64,000 bases of DNA from Blastobasis lacticolella (GCA_905147135.1 LR990061.1:6672026-6736025), one strand, 5' to 3'. Numbered from the stretch's first letter, positions 21,076 to 33,770 are shown. The notes: generated by a model not told the origin, from the sequence alone. A program made the numbers and translations.

Positions 21076-21728
21076 GCTGTGTTATATAAACGACAATTCC
21101 TCGTCATGACGAGAGTATGTACATCGATACATATTTTGAAATACGTACCTTTTCATTATTAACCTAATCGTTTCAATAAAATTGTATTATTTGCTAGTGT
21201 ACTAGTTACCAAAAGGTAGATGTGTGGCGCTCGATTAAAATGAATTGTTACATTAAATTTTTAATTTTTATCCAATTTATAACTTTTCCCTGATTAACCT
21301 GATTAACCATTAATGATTTCATAAAGACCGTAATGTACATTTTTTAATTTAAATTGCACATAAAACATGCAACGTAAATAAAGCTCGCTTAATTAAAATT
21401 AATTATTAGTATTAAATCAGTTAATTAAAATACTAAAATCTCATTATTCTAAATTGTATTAGCTCCGATAAGAAATTTTTCAGTTGGTATTGGTCGACGG
21501 ATGCATAAAATATAACCGGCCATGGGATTGTATAGGTACCGAGATTTTTAAATTTGTGATATTGCTAGTATAGAAACTCATATTCTGTGAAAATTGCAAG
21601 TACCTACCAAAGCTGTTACGGTTCCAAAGTACAGACCTGATACCGACAGACACCTGATCATAATAGGGTTCCTTATTTACCCATCTGGACAAGGGCAAAC
21701 AAGTAATAGGGTTTAATTTTTACCCTTC
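21076..21728. other. Unassigned; TAATTA-rich tract at 21370-21435
   Basis: No coding region. The tract has several TTAATTAA / TAATTA cores, the usual homeodomain-binding sequence, but the region is AT-rich enough for chance. Confidence 0.35.
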
Positions 21729-21861
21729 TGGGCAAGGTCAGACGGCAGTCGCTCTACTAAACTACTAAGCTATTTGCCAAATCCTAGATCATGGTGAAGG
21801 CGGTCCCCGGGCTCTCAGGCGCAGAAGCACAACCAGAATATTGTAGCCAAGATGATTATTT
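21729..21861 (+). mobile_element. SINE-A 3' fragment
   Basis: GGTCAGACGGCAGTCGCTC through GCCAAGATGATTATTTTT. 5'-truncated. Confidence 0.75.
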
Positions 21862-23397
21862 TTAAATATTTTTCCTTCAAGAATAAAAAGGGTTATAGTA
21901 GCGGTAGGCGGCGGTAGGTAGGAAGACTATCTCATATAATTTTGCGTACGACCCGGCAAGAATACGGTAGTTGACCGCCACTCATCAAGTGGAACGGATC
22001 TCGTACCTTATTTAGTGGCGGATAGTATGGTGATGAAACTCGGCAGAATCAAAAAACTCCTCAGAACACTCCCCATAGAGATGCATAGAGTTCAATATCA
22101 AGCAGCGAAAGAAATTTATAAGATTATGGAATTTAGAACCTCAAAAATTAAATCAGACTACGGCATTTTTCAATCAGCTAATGCTTCCATTGAATCCCAA
22201 TAATATAACAAAATCACTTAACAAGTCGCCTCGACGTATGCGCTCCCAAAAATAACCTCAAGCCTTCATTAGGTCGTTAATAAACGCGGCAGAAGAACCT
22301 TAATAGGGTAACCGCGGCAAGGAAAGTAAGGACAAACCTTTTGAAACGGATAATACCTAATCTGATGAAGTTATTACCAATTCTAGTAATAGCTCTCATA
22401 ACATTATGTCAAATGCAATCATCGATACGAGTCTGAGTCATTTCATTGGATATGCGTCAGGGTTTATCAAGCATGCATGCGATATAGTAGCGTTTAAACA
22501 TGAAATTTGTAGAGAAACAGTAGGTAGAGCAATGCTAGTTACTTCAGTATTAGGTGGATGCATAGTTCTTAGCAGGTTTTCTATATCTGTCAATCCTGAC
22601 TGAGGCCATATTAGTTTTCTGTGCTGAGGGGTCGGCCTTTATATTCCACCGCCTTTGCTACGTATTGTAGCGTTCGAAATAAATAAAGTTACGCTGGTAA
22701 CTCTGATTCAATTAACTATTGATGCCGCTATAAAAATAAAACTTACCTACCACCGTATAGATGGTAGTAAATAATTATTTGAGATACAGTACAAGAGCAA
22801 TGAAGTGAGTATAAGTACACGTCCACTTCAAAAAATATTTCTCTTTCCAGCAACATTAATTTAGTACAAGTTGAGAAACAAAACAGTTTTAGCAAATACT
22901 TCTAGAAGGTCCTTGAGTATATTTTATTTATTAAATAGGTACCAATTTATTTCATGAATGCTACAAAAACCTTCTAGCAGCTGCACATAAATATTATTCT
23001 TAAGGTGGTCATGTCTTTATGCTTTTATATTGTACAACAAGAGAAAGGCGACAAAAATCCCGCCAAAAACTAACTCCACAACTCGGGATCCCGAACAGTT
23101 CCTCTCTCCACCGCGGCAACCCCTTTGTGGTAGTAAATTAAATACGCAAAGTCGTAAATATGGCCGCGGCTAAACGTTAAACATTCCCGCCAATATTTGG
23201 GCACCGCCTTTGTCGCGGCAGGAACATGATGAAAAATTATACTAAAACCCTCCTTAGGACCGTGCGTGCTGGCTGGTAAGTATCGGAATTATGTGATGAA
23301 AAATAAACTTATTGTAAACTCTTTAGTTAGTGACTCCTTGCCGTTGATCTTGGTACCTGTGGATACTTATAGTTACAATCATAGAAATAATAAGTTT
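21862..23397. other. Unassigned intergenic sequence
   Basis: Small ORFs at 22015-22203 and 22406-22603 have no recognised domain, Kozak context or splice architecture and are not called. No repeats recognised, so this is one of the longer repeat-poor tracts. Confidence 0.4.
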
Positions 23398-23655
23398 GAC
23401 GACCTGAGCGGTTCAATGGTCAACATGCCACGCAAGAGGTCCCGGGTTCGATTCCCGGCCGGACAGAAATTGAAATGATGAATTTTAATTTCTGTTACGG
23501 GTCTGGGTGTTCTATGAATAATAAGTATGTATTTATAAAGTATTTAAGTAGTATATCAGTTATCTAGCACCCATAGTACAAGCTTTGCTTAGTTTGGGGC
23601 TAGATAGCGCTGTGAATTTGTCCACGAATATTTATTATTTATTTATTTAAGTACC
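23398..23655 (+). mobile_element. SINE-B full-length copy
   Basis: The tRNA-like head GACCTGAGCGGTTCAATGG has B box GGTTCGATTCC at 23445-23455. The body has TTTCTGTTACGGGTCTGGGT and CTAGCACCCATAGT, and the tail has a (TTTA)n run. Best-preserved SINE-B here. Confidence 0.85.
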
Positions 23656-24023
23656 TACGAGTATAGAAATAGTAAGTGAAGAATGGTAATCTCTGAAGTA
23701 CACTAGATTATTTGGTTCATTTACAAGACTTAACAAAAATTTGATTGGTTTTTATTGTTATCGTAGTTTGGTGCTTATTTCGCCTAAAACTAATCGAAAA
23801 AATACTTTTAATGCATTATAGTAAAGGCTTAAATTTCAATCCTGTTCATTGGAAGCTATGCCAAATAAGCCCTAAGGCGACGGTTTGGGTGACGGACACT
23901 GGAGAAGGCTCTCCACTAGCACTAGGCTGTGAGAGTAAAATTATTAGCCGTCCTGTGCTGCGACTGCCGGTAGGTGGTCCCCACTCGAGAACCTCACCAT
24001 CTCACATCTAAAATAAAATAAAT
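23656..24023. other. Unassigned sequence
   Basis: An 88-codon ORF (23745-24011) without domain support. Confidence 0.35.
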
Positions 24024-24085
24024 TAATAAATTGGCTTGAACAAATTCACACAGCGCCATCTAGCCCCAAAGCAAGCAAAGCCTGT
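24024..24085 (-). mobile_element. SINE-B tail fragment
   Basis: GGCTTGAACAAATTCACACAGCGCCATCTAGCCCCAAA (two adjoining blocks of the SINE-B tail). Confidence 0.65.
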
Positions 24086-24854
24086 TTTAATAATTGATAA
24101 ACTCATCTTTTCTTTTTTTAAATATATACCTATGTTATTCTGTTTATACGTGCACAATAATATTTATCCAACACCGTAATTCAATTAAAAAACGATCAGC
24201 ATTATCTGCGCACCTTCAGTTGTCCGCGCTCTGATTTGAAATACGCGCCGCAGTCGGGAATTAGGAATCCTATATTGTTATTTATTGCCTTTTAGTCGCC
24301 ATAACTCAGAACTGTTTGAAATTTTACACCTCTCCGCTGAAAAGAGTCAAGTGGCTCGCTCATTTTGTTAGGACGTTATTTATCATTATCATTTTGTTGA
24401 TTTATTATGTGCGAATATCTGCGAGGTGTTCGGCAAACGTTTAACCCAATTGAACATGGATAAGTAGTTTGATCTAATTATAGTTTTGTTGAAAGCTGTG
24501 CACATGGATGGAAAAACGCTTCTTTGACCCTTGAGAATCGACCTCACTACCAGCAAGCAGGCTCACTTGAATCATAGGCTTCGCTTTTTGGCTAGGGGTT
24601 ATGCAAATTGGCTAATCTGTTCCATATCTCATAAATTAGACATGTCCTCAGGATAATGCCCTTAAGAAGAACAAACCGTTAAAATACTTTCACTTTCGTA
24701 ATATTAGTTACGATGACTAAGAATATCTAGTTAGTTGACAACTCCTCCTCCATTAACAATTCATACAATCTAGCCACAACGAAGGATGGATGTTTAGCCA
24801 CGGGCTTACTCGTTAGGACTTCATACTTACAGCACAAAAGCACCATAGTGATGC
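24086..24854. other. Unassigned intergenic sequence
   Basis: No gene or repeat identified. Confidence 0.4.
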
Positions 24855-24990
24855 TGGCCATTTTAATTTAGGGTGCCACAAGTTGGCTGAGCCAGTGATG
24901 CTGTCGCTGTTGTTGCTAACAAAGTGACATTTCAAAATGGCGATACTTAGTTCCTATTTTGGCCACCAGGTCAGATAACTTTGTGGTCGT
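24855..24990. mobile_element. Diverged relative of the 8308 MITE
   Basis: GCTGTCGCTGTTGTTG, AAGTGACATTTCAAAATGGC, ACTTAGTTCC, and GGCCACCAGGTCAGATAACT parallel the interior and right arm of 8308-8514. The terminal GGGGTCTAAAAAGG is lost. Confidence 0.55.
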
Positions 24991-26399
24991 GAGCGTCCCC
25001 TTTCTCGCTACCTGCGCCCGGCCGACACGGTTCGTTACTGAATCTGCGGAACGGCTTCCAAATTTGAATTATTGCTCTCCAAATTCAAACAGTTTTCTTT
25101 TTTAGCGTGCGCATCGGTTTGAAGTCCCGACGGCGTTGTTGTCGCTGGCCGCTTCGTAGGGAATTAAGAAAAAATATTTTAAATAAAAACAGTCGCCTCG
25201 AAGTATGGTTAAAATTTGTAAAATGTTTATTACATGAAAACACATGGCAGAAGCACAAGTTACTATTTGACCAAACTGAATTGAAACAAATTGATAGAGA
25301 CAACACGGGGCAACTGGTATTTCAAAGGTCCGCACCGCATTTTTTCTCATTAGATTACAGAAGCCATCACATCATTTAGGGTTTAAGAGGAAAGTTAAAT
25401 CTTTCTCGTAATAACCTATAAGAAAATTTTCAGAGGATTTTATAATTGAGATAATTTGTTATTTTTTATACAATCGTTCAATCGATAATAGATCCCGCCC
25501 CATAATCTCGGATGAATGTCCTAGGCAGCTTCCGTCCCACCACCGACCCGTGTAATCCATAACGACCACATAATTCGAACCAGAAACGCATCCTGCCATA
25601 CTGCACGCTCCATCTCCCATCGGCGCTATTAACCTCCTCGAAAACACCGCAAAAGGCGTCCATGTCAACTGACCTATGACATGTGGCGCCACTTTTTTAT
25701 AAAACCGTCTGGCTGTATGAAGAAAGTGTGCCATATGAAAAATAAAAAGACAAGACTGCGTCATTTATGTTTCTGGCTGGAAATGTAATTCATATTTCGA
25801 ATTTCTACGTCAACAAAGTGACGATTGACACTTTAACTAATTGATCGTAATTAAGAACAATTTGAACACGTGGGAATCAAACGGGGCGCTCAAAACAAGG
25901 AAGTCAACTTTCATCGACACAAACTATGAAGAAACAAACCTTTTTGGTAAGTATTATTCCACAAAGCAGGTAAATAAATATTTTCTCTCCTCGAACCTAT
26001 ATTTGAATTGAAAGAGTTCCAAATATAAATTGAATTAAACATGATTCGAAAAGGTTTTATTTTTCGGGCGACCTTTTTTGCTGCCGTTTTTTCGGGCCGC
26101 ATCGTATGGAAATTTGTTGGGAAGTGTCAAGATACAATGACGGACGATTAGCCACCAGACACATCGTCGTAATTACGTAACTTTTTTTTCTAAAACGTGC
26201 TGTCATATCTTTAATTTATTGGCCTGGCAATTATCGGATGGTCGTAGGAACTTTAGACGGCCATAGCTCAGTTTAAATGGCGCCTATAAAATGGATCCAA
26301 TGGCAATGTGGCTGATGGACAGGAATATTCAAATTTAAAATTAGTTTATTTGTATACTTTTGGCGGCGATTTTATCCAATATTTTAGCGCCTAACTTTT
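24991..26399. other. Unassigned; overlapping ORFs on minus strand at 25459-25764
   Basis: 101- and 61-codon minus ORFs overlap in different frames, and one lacks any domain I know. CG-rich patches lie at 25110-25160 and 25480-25660. I see no splice-site pair or promoter that would make these exons. An old gene fragment or TE is possible. Confidence 0.3.
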
Positions 26400-26475
26400 T
26401 GATACTTTATGAGCTAAGGAAGGAATGGGAAGCCTGCCTGCTAACGTGTTCTCCGAACAGTGCAATCTGGACTCT
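26400..26475 (+). pseudogene. LINE-F ORF2 tail fragment
   Basis: One frame reads NGMGSLPANVFSEQCNLDS-like sequence: GMGSLPANVFSEQCNLDSSF. It matches the LPxxVFSxQxxL signature of the 14469 remnant. Only about 25 residues remain. Confidence 0.45.
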
Positions 26476-26654
26476 TCTTTTTACTCATAGTCTAGTCTCT
26501 TAATTTTTCTTGACTTTTATTTACTAGAATATGCATTTTCCGGAAGTCATTCTCTGACTGATGGTGAATTCGTTGCGTGGTTTACGATGAAATAGCGAAT
26601 ATACACACAGGCTGACACGGAAGCGACTTTATTACTAAGTGATGATAAGGATTG

Positions 26655-26980
26655 GCCGTGTGGTGTCCGGCAAAGTAGAATAGCACCAACCCCTTATACC
26701 CGTGGGTATCGTACAAGGCAACTAATGTTTTCAAGGCAAGAGATCGGCAAAGTAGAATAGCACCAACCCCTTATACCCGTGGGTATCTATAAGGCAACTA
26801 ATGTTTTCAAGGCAAGAGATGAGTCAACGTAAAGTGGGAAATGAGCAGCAGCGTCTTTCATTGTGAAACTTATAACACTGCGGTCTCCAACCCGCCTGCC
26901 AAGCGTGCAGATTATGGCAATAACCACCCCTTTCGTGGGGGAGGCTCTAAGTCCTACAGTGGAGCGTTATAAGATGATGA
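26655..26980 (+). mobile_element. Repeat C copy with internal tandem duplication
   Basis: Most complete copy: TGGTGTCCGGCAAAGTAGAA at the left, GCGTGCAGATTATGGCAATA inside, and GATGATGATG tail. A 77-bp unit (26668-26820) occurs twice, nearly identical. Confidence 0.75.
26668..26820 (+). repeat. 77-bp tandem duplication
   Basis: CGGCAAAGTAGAATAGCACC starts at 26668 and again at 26745. The units differ by only a few bases, so the duplication is much younger than the element. Confidence 0.85.
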
Positions 26981-28564
26981 TGAAGGATAAGGATTACAAA
27001 AGTCTATTACACCCTAGCAAAGTCACCCTTATTTCATAGTGACTAGTTGCGAAACCGTGGCAGACGCGAATCACAAACAAAAGCCATGCAACGCCAATTG
27101 AGAATTATATTTTTAATCATTTTAATTACCAACTAGGTCATAAATCGAGACCACTTATCGGTATATTTTACCGTGGCAGTAAACTCGATGGTTTTTTTAT
27201 AGTTATTCCTTGTCATAAAACTGGGTACTGCTTACTCGTGTGCTATATCGTAACATTTGGAGTTTTTAGTGGTCGTAATAGTAATAATCCAACAAAACGT
27301 ACTAAATATTGGTTTTGGGAGACATTATTCTGGTTTATTGGTATTAGCTGCCGTTCGGTCTTGGATTATCTTTGATTGATGTTTATTAAATAGTTTGCTG
27401 TAATTATGTAATACGTTACAGATGGAGGAATGAAAAAAAATCAGAGTTAAATTGAATTTAAGTAAATTTGTATTATTTTAAATACTAAGTAAAATGGAGG
27501 GAGAGGCCCTGCAATGGACTGTTATGGTCTGTGAGGTGTTGGACTAAGTAAAATTAAAGCACAGCGTAGGACGGCTGAAGGGAGGCGAAGCTAGGCAAAC
27601 ACAACCTTCTAGATTTTTGAGAAAAGCAAAATTTTCTCATGTCGAGATGAAATAAAGAGATGAAATCTTAGTAAAAAACTAAGCGAGCAGTGACTGAAGT
27701 CAAATTACAACCACTTTAACACCCGTATTTAGAAAAAATCGTCTGAGGTCTCACAGCGCACGCGAATGCACAGGGCCAACTGACTATACTTGAGTGGTGA
27801 TCGGCACATGCAACCGTCAAAATGAACGGAATTGACTAATCGAATTGAATATTGCAGATTATCCGTAGAGCCGTATTATCATATTGCAGACGAGCTCTGT
27901 AAAAATCCATAGTATGGCTATTTTACTTAAACTATTATTGTTTGTGAACGTTCTTTCATTCAGTTTTATATGTTTTCACAATGATTGCACTTATAACAAA
28001 TAAAATCGGTCCTCCTGTGTTTCCTCTATAAGCTCGTAAGTCGTTATGACGAATCCATTCGTTAGCAAAAAACTGTCGAATTCAAAACCTAAACACGCTG
28101 TTAGTTAAGGTTATTCTTACATATCAGTAGTAACATTCCCATGTCGAACAAATTATATTAAATTACAACAAACTTTAATTTAGATTTATGCCCTCATCCG
28201 ACTATGGCCTAATAAGGGATAAACGCCGATAAACCACATTATAGACGTAAAAAACCTTAACATGGGATCCCATTGAGTAAAAGCAAATACATAAATCTAA
28301 TGGGATACCATTAAAAATTACCTAAAATATATTTTTTTATACTAGACCCCTCTGAATGGGAGAGAGCAGAGCTCACTCAATGGGTGACCATTAAAATCAA
28401 ATCCGGTAATAAATGTACATGTATGAGAGTCGAAATAAAATGTTATTGTAGTTTTACACTCACTGCCAAGTTATTTGTAATAAATTACGGAATAATTCGG
28501 TAGTCGGCACAGGAGCGGATTTGGGGGTTAGTGCGTGTTTCCGGGAAAATGATAACGGCCAAAA
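26981..28564. other. Unassigned AT-rich intergenic sequence
   Basis: A fragment of repeat C lies at 27495-27535 (GGGAGAGGCCCTGCAATGGA). Otherwise no gene or repeat seen. Confidence 0.4.
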
Positions 28565-28913
28565 CATCTTATCGACATTAATGTCTCGGTTGTGCTCTCG
28601 TACATTCAGGCCCTGAGAGCCCAGGGTCCGGCTTGACCATAATGCAGGATTTGGGAGATCATGTTATTAAGCACAGCAAATCGACTGACATCTGACTTCT
28701 GTGACACTGTTAACCGGGGAACCTGACCAGATTGGATCATGGGTACACATTCAGTCGCCTGACTGAATATGTGGGTTTCATCACGATTTTGTCCCTCACC
28801 GTAATACATCGTTTAGTGTTCAACTAAGGTACATAAATCAGAAAAGGGTTATTGGTACATGGCACCACCCAGTACTTTTCGCTTCTGCGTCGAACCTCGC
28901 CACCGACGCTACG
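28565..28913 (-). mobile_element. SINE-A copy, head damaged
   Basis: Tail CATTAATGTCTCGGTTGTGC and body are complete. The tRNA-like head region (28860-28913) has lost the T-arm sequence. A 67-codon minus ORF here is just SINE sequence. Confidence 0.8.
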
Positions 28914-29383
28914 GTGGCAAACATAAATTCAAATTATTCTTCTCGACACTCACAACTCGCCTTAGTACGTCCCTGGCTAGCTATAAGTGAGAGCAACAAC
29001 AAATAAATCCTTAATAAGGTGTCGTTAAACTTTATTATTTAGTAACTAACTCCAGTTAGGGGCATTGTTGCTGTTCCCGTCACCAAACATCTGTGCGAGG
29101 GGACACCCGGAATGGGTAGATGAAGCAGATCGATCCAGCTTCAACCGGTTTCGCTATTGGGGATTAATATGGCGGTAGATGCAAGAACTCTAGGTAGCAC
29201 CTAGCGTTAGTTAGTGGCGGTAGATGCGAAAAGTCTAGGTGATATGCCTGTGTATCAGAGAGTAAAGATGAAAGTTAATATAAAGTGCAATTGTGTTGAC
29301 AAATTGTAATAAATACCTAAACAATTTACCTCCGATACTAAGGTACCTATGTCACAAAATTATTATAATAAATAATAATTCAC
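28914..29383. other. Unassigned sequence
   Basis: A short near-repeat GGCGGTAGATGC.A..AC/GTCTAGG occurs at about 29171 and 29217. No gene. Confidence 0.35.
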
Positions 29384-29428
29384 CTTGGCTACTGCCATCT
29401 GACCTCCGTGACCCTGCTACCAGGGGAT
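29384..29428 (-). mobile_element. SINE-A internal fragment
   Basis: CTGCCATCTGACCTCCGTGA then CCCTGCTACCAGGGGA, identical to the SINE-A body but with both ends missing. Confidence 0.65.
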
Positions 29429-30348
29429 TATGGATATACATAATGGAAGTGGAGAAATAAAGTAAAACCACTAAAATCCTCCGATGCTAAATATGTCACA
29501 AATCCTATTATGCTCTGAAATAGTAAAAAAAATATCTTATAAATAGATAGTTTAATACAAAAAGGCAAAACCGTTCCTACGCACTATTACGATAAATTCC
29601 AACTTCCAGGATCATATCCACAGAAATCTAAGTAAATCGACTTTGTTAAATAAATTAAATAGAGATTCTTTTTTATATTTCTATGCATAATACTTACCGT
29701 TACCGTTCTCTACGTTTGTCTTTTTCTATTGAAATATACTTTACACTACCTATAATACAACTCAAAATTATAAGTACCTACTAAAGGATTATTTTGTATT
29801 TAAATTATTTTTATTTCATAAATCAACGTTCTTAGTGGTTACATTGGGTTGCGAAAAAATTCGACAAAACCTTTTCATTACCACACTATTATAAAAGGAA
29901 ATATAAGCTTCAGTCTAGAGCGGCGATCACACTCAGAATAATTCTCATAATTTTATTGAAAAAGACAGGACCTATCATAATAACTCAGTCGTCTGTATAC
30001 GAACTACTTATATGAAATATAAACACGAACCAATGAGTATTCCTGGCTCATTTCATACCTTAATTAACTATCATCACATGTATAATACACATTTCTATAC
30101 GAAAGAACATGATTTATCTTACGATCTCGCATATTCTATGCGCAGTGACAATATTTATAGTGCAAGTCATTCAGCTACTGTGCCATGGATCCACATTTTT
30201 TTATATTCAATAGCTTAGCTCTCAGCTTAGATAACTTTATAGTATTACCACCAACCATAACCTCCGTAAACCTCATTTATGAACCTAAATAAAATGTCGT
30301 GTTTCTCATAATAGTTCATTTTCCAGTAATATAAATTGATGAAGATGG
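29429..30348. other. Unassigned AT-rich sequence
   Basis: A 68-codon ORF at 30012-30218 has no supporting features. No repeats recognised. Confidence 0.4.
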
Positions 30349-30490
30349 TCATCTCGGCGTTAATGTCCCGTTTGTGCTCTCGCGCGCAAGAGCCCAGGGT
30401 CCGTCTTGACAATGATCCAGGATTTGGCAGATCATGTTATTGCAGCGAAACGACTGCCATCTGACCTCCGTGACCCTAACAAGGGATCTT
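30349..30490 (-). mobile_element. SINE-A partial copy
   Basis: From CTCGGCGTTAATGTCCCG to CATCTGACCTCCGTGACCCT. The head half is absent (5' truncation in the element's sense). Confidence 0.75.
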
Positions 30491-30737
30491 TAACATATAA
30501 TATCTGCACCCAACCGCATAGATATAGGATTTTTCGCAACTCGACCATATCCATTGGCGAGTGTTGTACAGAAGACAGCATTTTATTTTTAATTATGAAA
30601 AATTATGTTAATGTTTGAGTTTCCGACATTCATTGTAAAAAACCTAAACTGAATGAACGTATTTTGATTTGATTTGAGCAATTCGACCTACCCAAAACCA
30701 GTACAAAAGGAACTAAAGGAACGTATTGTTTATTGCC
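30491..30737. other. Unassigned sequence
   Basis: No gene or repeat identified. Confidence 0.35.
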
Positions 30738-30830
30738 CAGGGAAGCACACGAAAAGACGGTCAACCTGATGGAAAGTGGCCACCGTCTTCCAGGCCATCT
30801 GCAACCTAAGGCGCGGAAGTTGCGGAAGTT
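30738..30830 (-). mobile_element. Non-LTR 3' tail fragment
   Basis: GAAAAGACGGTCAACCTGAT then GGAAAGTGGCCACCGT resembles the LINE-D 3' UTR in minus orientation. The closest match is 35045-35130. Confidence 0.5.
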
Positions 30831-31123
30831 GGATTCTGTCAAACAAAAATGAAATTATCGTCTGTCTAAGTATGGTCGGGGGTTATTCGACATTTTTCTG
30901 TCAGATAACTTTTATTTGATATTAACTATTCGGGGATTGAACATGACCACCGCGTACACAGAAGACGAAACTATATCCCTCTGAAACCGTGCTTAATTCT
31001 ACACGAATGGGTGACTAAAAGGCACGGTGAAAAACGTGGTACGACAATCAACAGCAACACTTACTTACCGGCTTACCACCCACGTCATTTCTTCCAACCG
31101 CCTCACAATGACTCATAAAGGAA
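30831..31123. other. Unassigned sequence
   Basis: No gene or repeat identified. Confidence 0.35.
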
Positions 31124-31290
31124 AATGATGTCGCACTTACTTCATTGTCCGATCGTTGGCTACTGATATTAACGCCCATTCTCAGTAGACACTGGACTTT
31201 TTAAAGTGTCTGGAGTAGTCTTCTGTAGTTATGTAGTAGGAACATATCATACAAATATACACGTCTAGTCGTCGATAAATGGCTTTAGCT
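31124..31290 (+). repeat. ~165-bp direct repeat, left copy
   Basis: GAAAATGATGTCGCACTTAC, TTCATTGTCCGATCGTTGGC and AACGCCCATTCT recur at 31553-31720. A Helitron-like piece and about 100 unassigned bases separate the copies. Confidence 0.75.
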
Positions 31291-31455
31291 AGCTGCCCGC
31301 CGTCTGTATTTATGTACGGATAGATCTTTTAAACTACCCAACGGGTTTTAATGCGGTTTTTAACATTAGATAGAAGCTTTATAAGCAAGAAAAAAAGGGT
31401 AGGTAGGTAAAGTAGAGTAGATGCACGCGACCGAAGTCGCGCCGGGTCCACTAGC
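31290..31455 (+). mobile_element. Helitron-like 3' fragment
   Basis: Ends GCGACCGAAGTCGC (hairpin), then GCCGGGTCCACTAG. Its body matches 18510-18720. The hairpin plus CTAG terminus is the Helitron 3' format. Confidence 0.6.
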
Positions 31456-31552
31456 GACTAATAAAAAAATATTTTATTTTGTTTGTATATTATAGATGAA
31501 TGGATTTGTGACATCCGTAATAAAGAATTTTATGTATTTACTTATAAAAGAA

Positions 31553-31720
31553 AATGATGTCGCACTTACTTCATTGTCCGATCGTTGGCTACTGTTATTA
31601 ACGCCCATTCTATATGCCACTGGATTTTTTAAAGTGTTTGAAGTAGTCTTGTGTAGTTGTGTATTGTCCTATGTAGGAAAGTAACATACAAATATACACT
31701 AGTCTTCGATAAATAATAAT
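31553..31720 (+). repeat. ~165-bp direct repeat, right copy
   Basis: Partner of 31124-31290, about 85-90% identical by eye. A 62-codon ORF (31496-31684) spans it but is broken in the left copy. Confidence 0.75.
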
Positions 31721-32000
31721 TCACTTTTGCCAGATTCGATTTCGGCTCGGGTTGAAAGCCAAATTCATGAACTTTAAAAGTAACGTCTAATGAACGATAT
31801 TGCCCCGAGTTTACGGAGCTCCTGCATGCATTGTCGCAACACTAACCTAACCTAATCTAATGCAAACCATTATTAGTTGGGATTATTGTAGTGAAAAATA
31901 CCGGTATTTCAACATTACTTTAAAATTTCTTGAAATTGGCAAATTTTCAATTATATAATTGTTCAAAAAGCTAGTCGCTAATTTAACCATCCACCTGCGA
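31721..32000. other. Unassigned AT-rich sequence
   Basis: Contains CTAACCTAACCTAA at about 31842, too short to be telomeric. No gene. Confidence 0.35.
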
Positions 32001-32019
32001 CATATATATATATATATAT
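32001..32019. repeat. (TA)n microsatellite
   Basis: About nine TA units followed by a T-run that belongs to the next LINE tail. Confidence 0.85.
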
Positions 32020-32021
32020 TT

Positions 32022-32115
32022 TTTAATGTCATACGGTAGGCAAACAGGCAAGTGGGCCACCTGATGGAAAGTGGTCACCACTGCCTATAGATATTAGCAA
32101 AACCAAGACTACAAT
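32022..32115 (-). mobile_element. LINE-D 3' tail
   Basis: GGCAAACAGGCAAGTGGGCC, ACCTGATGGAAAGTGGTCAC and TAGCAAAACCAAGACT, minus-oriented and 5'-truncated. Confidence 0.7.
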
Positions 32116-32149
32116 ATCCGCACTACAGGTTTGGATCGACTTTCTAATT

Positions 32150-32310
32150 CGTACGTACGACTGAGATATGGATCGCTTTGCCTGCCAATGTATTCTCCAA
32201 ACCGTACAGTTTTCAAAGCCTTTAGGCTGTTTCTAGACAGGTATGTTCCACCCTCGGCGGCATAATAACTTACAATCAGGTGAAATGGCCTTCTAGTATA
32301 ATATAAAATA
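32150..32310 (+). pseudogene. LINE-F ORF2 tail and 3' UTR, plus strand
   Basis: The frame ALPANVFSKPYSFQSL is followed by a stop, and then the LINE-F 3' end (AGGCTGTTTCTAGACAGG...ATCAGGTGAAATGGCC). The opposite orientation to the other LINE-F copies confirms independent insertions. Confidence 0.55.
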
Positions 32311-33770
32311 ATATACCCTGTTGTATGGTCTCAAGCTTTTGGTAGAAAAGGAAATTAAATATAATACTTCCACTCTTTGGGGTCATATACGATACATGTA
32401 CCTGATGTAAGTTATACCTAGGACCTAGTAAAGGTGTCTTGTCGTGTTTAGTTTCGATAAATATTGTTCCGAATTTTCACTCAAAATAGGATAAAATGGT
32501 GTCCTACGCAACTGCTTTTCTTATTTGCTTTCTCGATGTGCATCAACCGATTTCACATCTATAAAATACCAACAAAGCATTCAATAGCATTCATGTAATC
32601 TATACCAGCAATATTAAAAACCATTCATAACATATTGTACGCATATCCCGAATAATAGCACTCACAAACTCTCTCAATAAGCAATTCTGCAAATATTCCT
32701 CGAATAAGACGTAAAACGACATTTAATTGTTGCAAAATCTGTGAAATTGTCAATGAATAGGTGTAAAAGTACTCCCGTGAATGTCATCGGGAATTCAACC
32801 CTTGCAATGGTCAATGCAAACTGCAACGTCACTACGCCGAAAGCACACCGACGTCATTAACTGAATGACTACAGATTTCACAGCTATCATAGACACGCCG
32901 ACGCCAACGCCTTCTCAATCGAATTTGTTCTGTACCCCATTGGAATAGAAGACAAATTCGAATACAGATACTGCAACCAACCCGTTCATTGACAAAGCTG
33001 TGAAATTCGAAATATAATTCATCTTTAATTGTATCATTAGCGGAATACATTTGAGCCTACTCGTGCAACACGGCATTAGTTCATTTTCTCTCTCTTTAAG
33101 TCTCATTTCGATGATAAATGGTGGTGTTGGGTGATGATTAATGGACGCGGACGACGAAAGCCCGCGAGCATATGTCGGTCGCATTTCTCCTAACAAACGT
33201 CAGATGTTTGGATTCTTTACAATTTTAAGGAGTCATTCATATGTTGTTATTAATGATATCGGAGTAGCGCTAATAGATTTCTAGTGCCGATATTTGGACG
33301 TTACGTGTTGACGGTAGGCACGCAGCGAGCGAAGTTATTAATCAATGGAATATGTCAACGGAATTGTGAAATATAGACTACGGTGCCATGCTGCCGTGCG
33401 TGATAAAAAATCAATAGTGCGCCGTTGAAATTTTTTGAACTTTTTTAATCCACACGTGTGTGCAAAGCAATTAAAAACAGATATCTGTTTTACATAAAGA
33501 CACTTTCAGAATTACTAGGAGTAGATAGACTTCTTACAGATAATATATTCTCTGAGTAGACTAAGCCGTGGGAGCTAAGAATGAAGTCGTCAAATAATGT
33601 CGTTCCCAAGTAGCACCACTCTCAAAAGTGCCCATTATTGTTGCCCAAGCTCCGTACACGAGGTAGGACCCAGTTCATAAATATATAACTGTTGACGCCT
33701 ACGAATAAATTTGATTGAGATTGACTCTTGATTGAACTTGATTGAATTTCTATTCTTTCCATTTTCTTAG
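32311..33770. other. Unassigned intergenic sequence
   Basis: Repeat-poor. 32700-33480 has mixed composition. The minus ORFs at 32832-33196 overlap in two frames and carry no domain. Possibly unique regulatory DNA, but there is no direct evidence. Confidence 0.35.

Noticed and set aside
26668..26820. CRISPR-like or satellite array
   Set aside because: Only two units with no spacer pattern. It is a tandem duplication in a retroposon.
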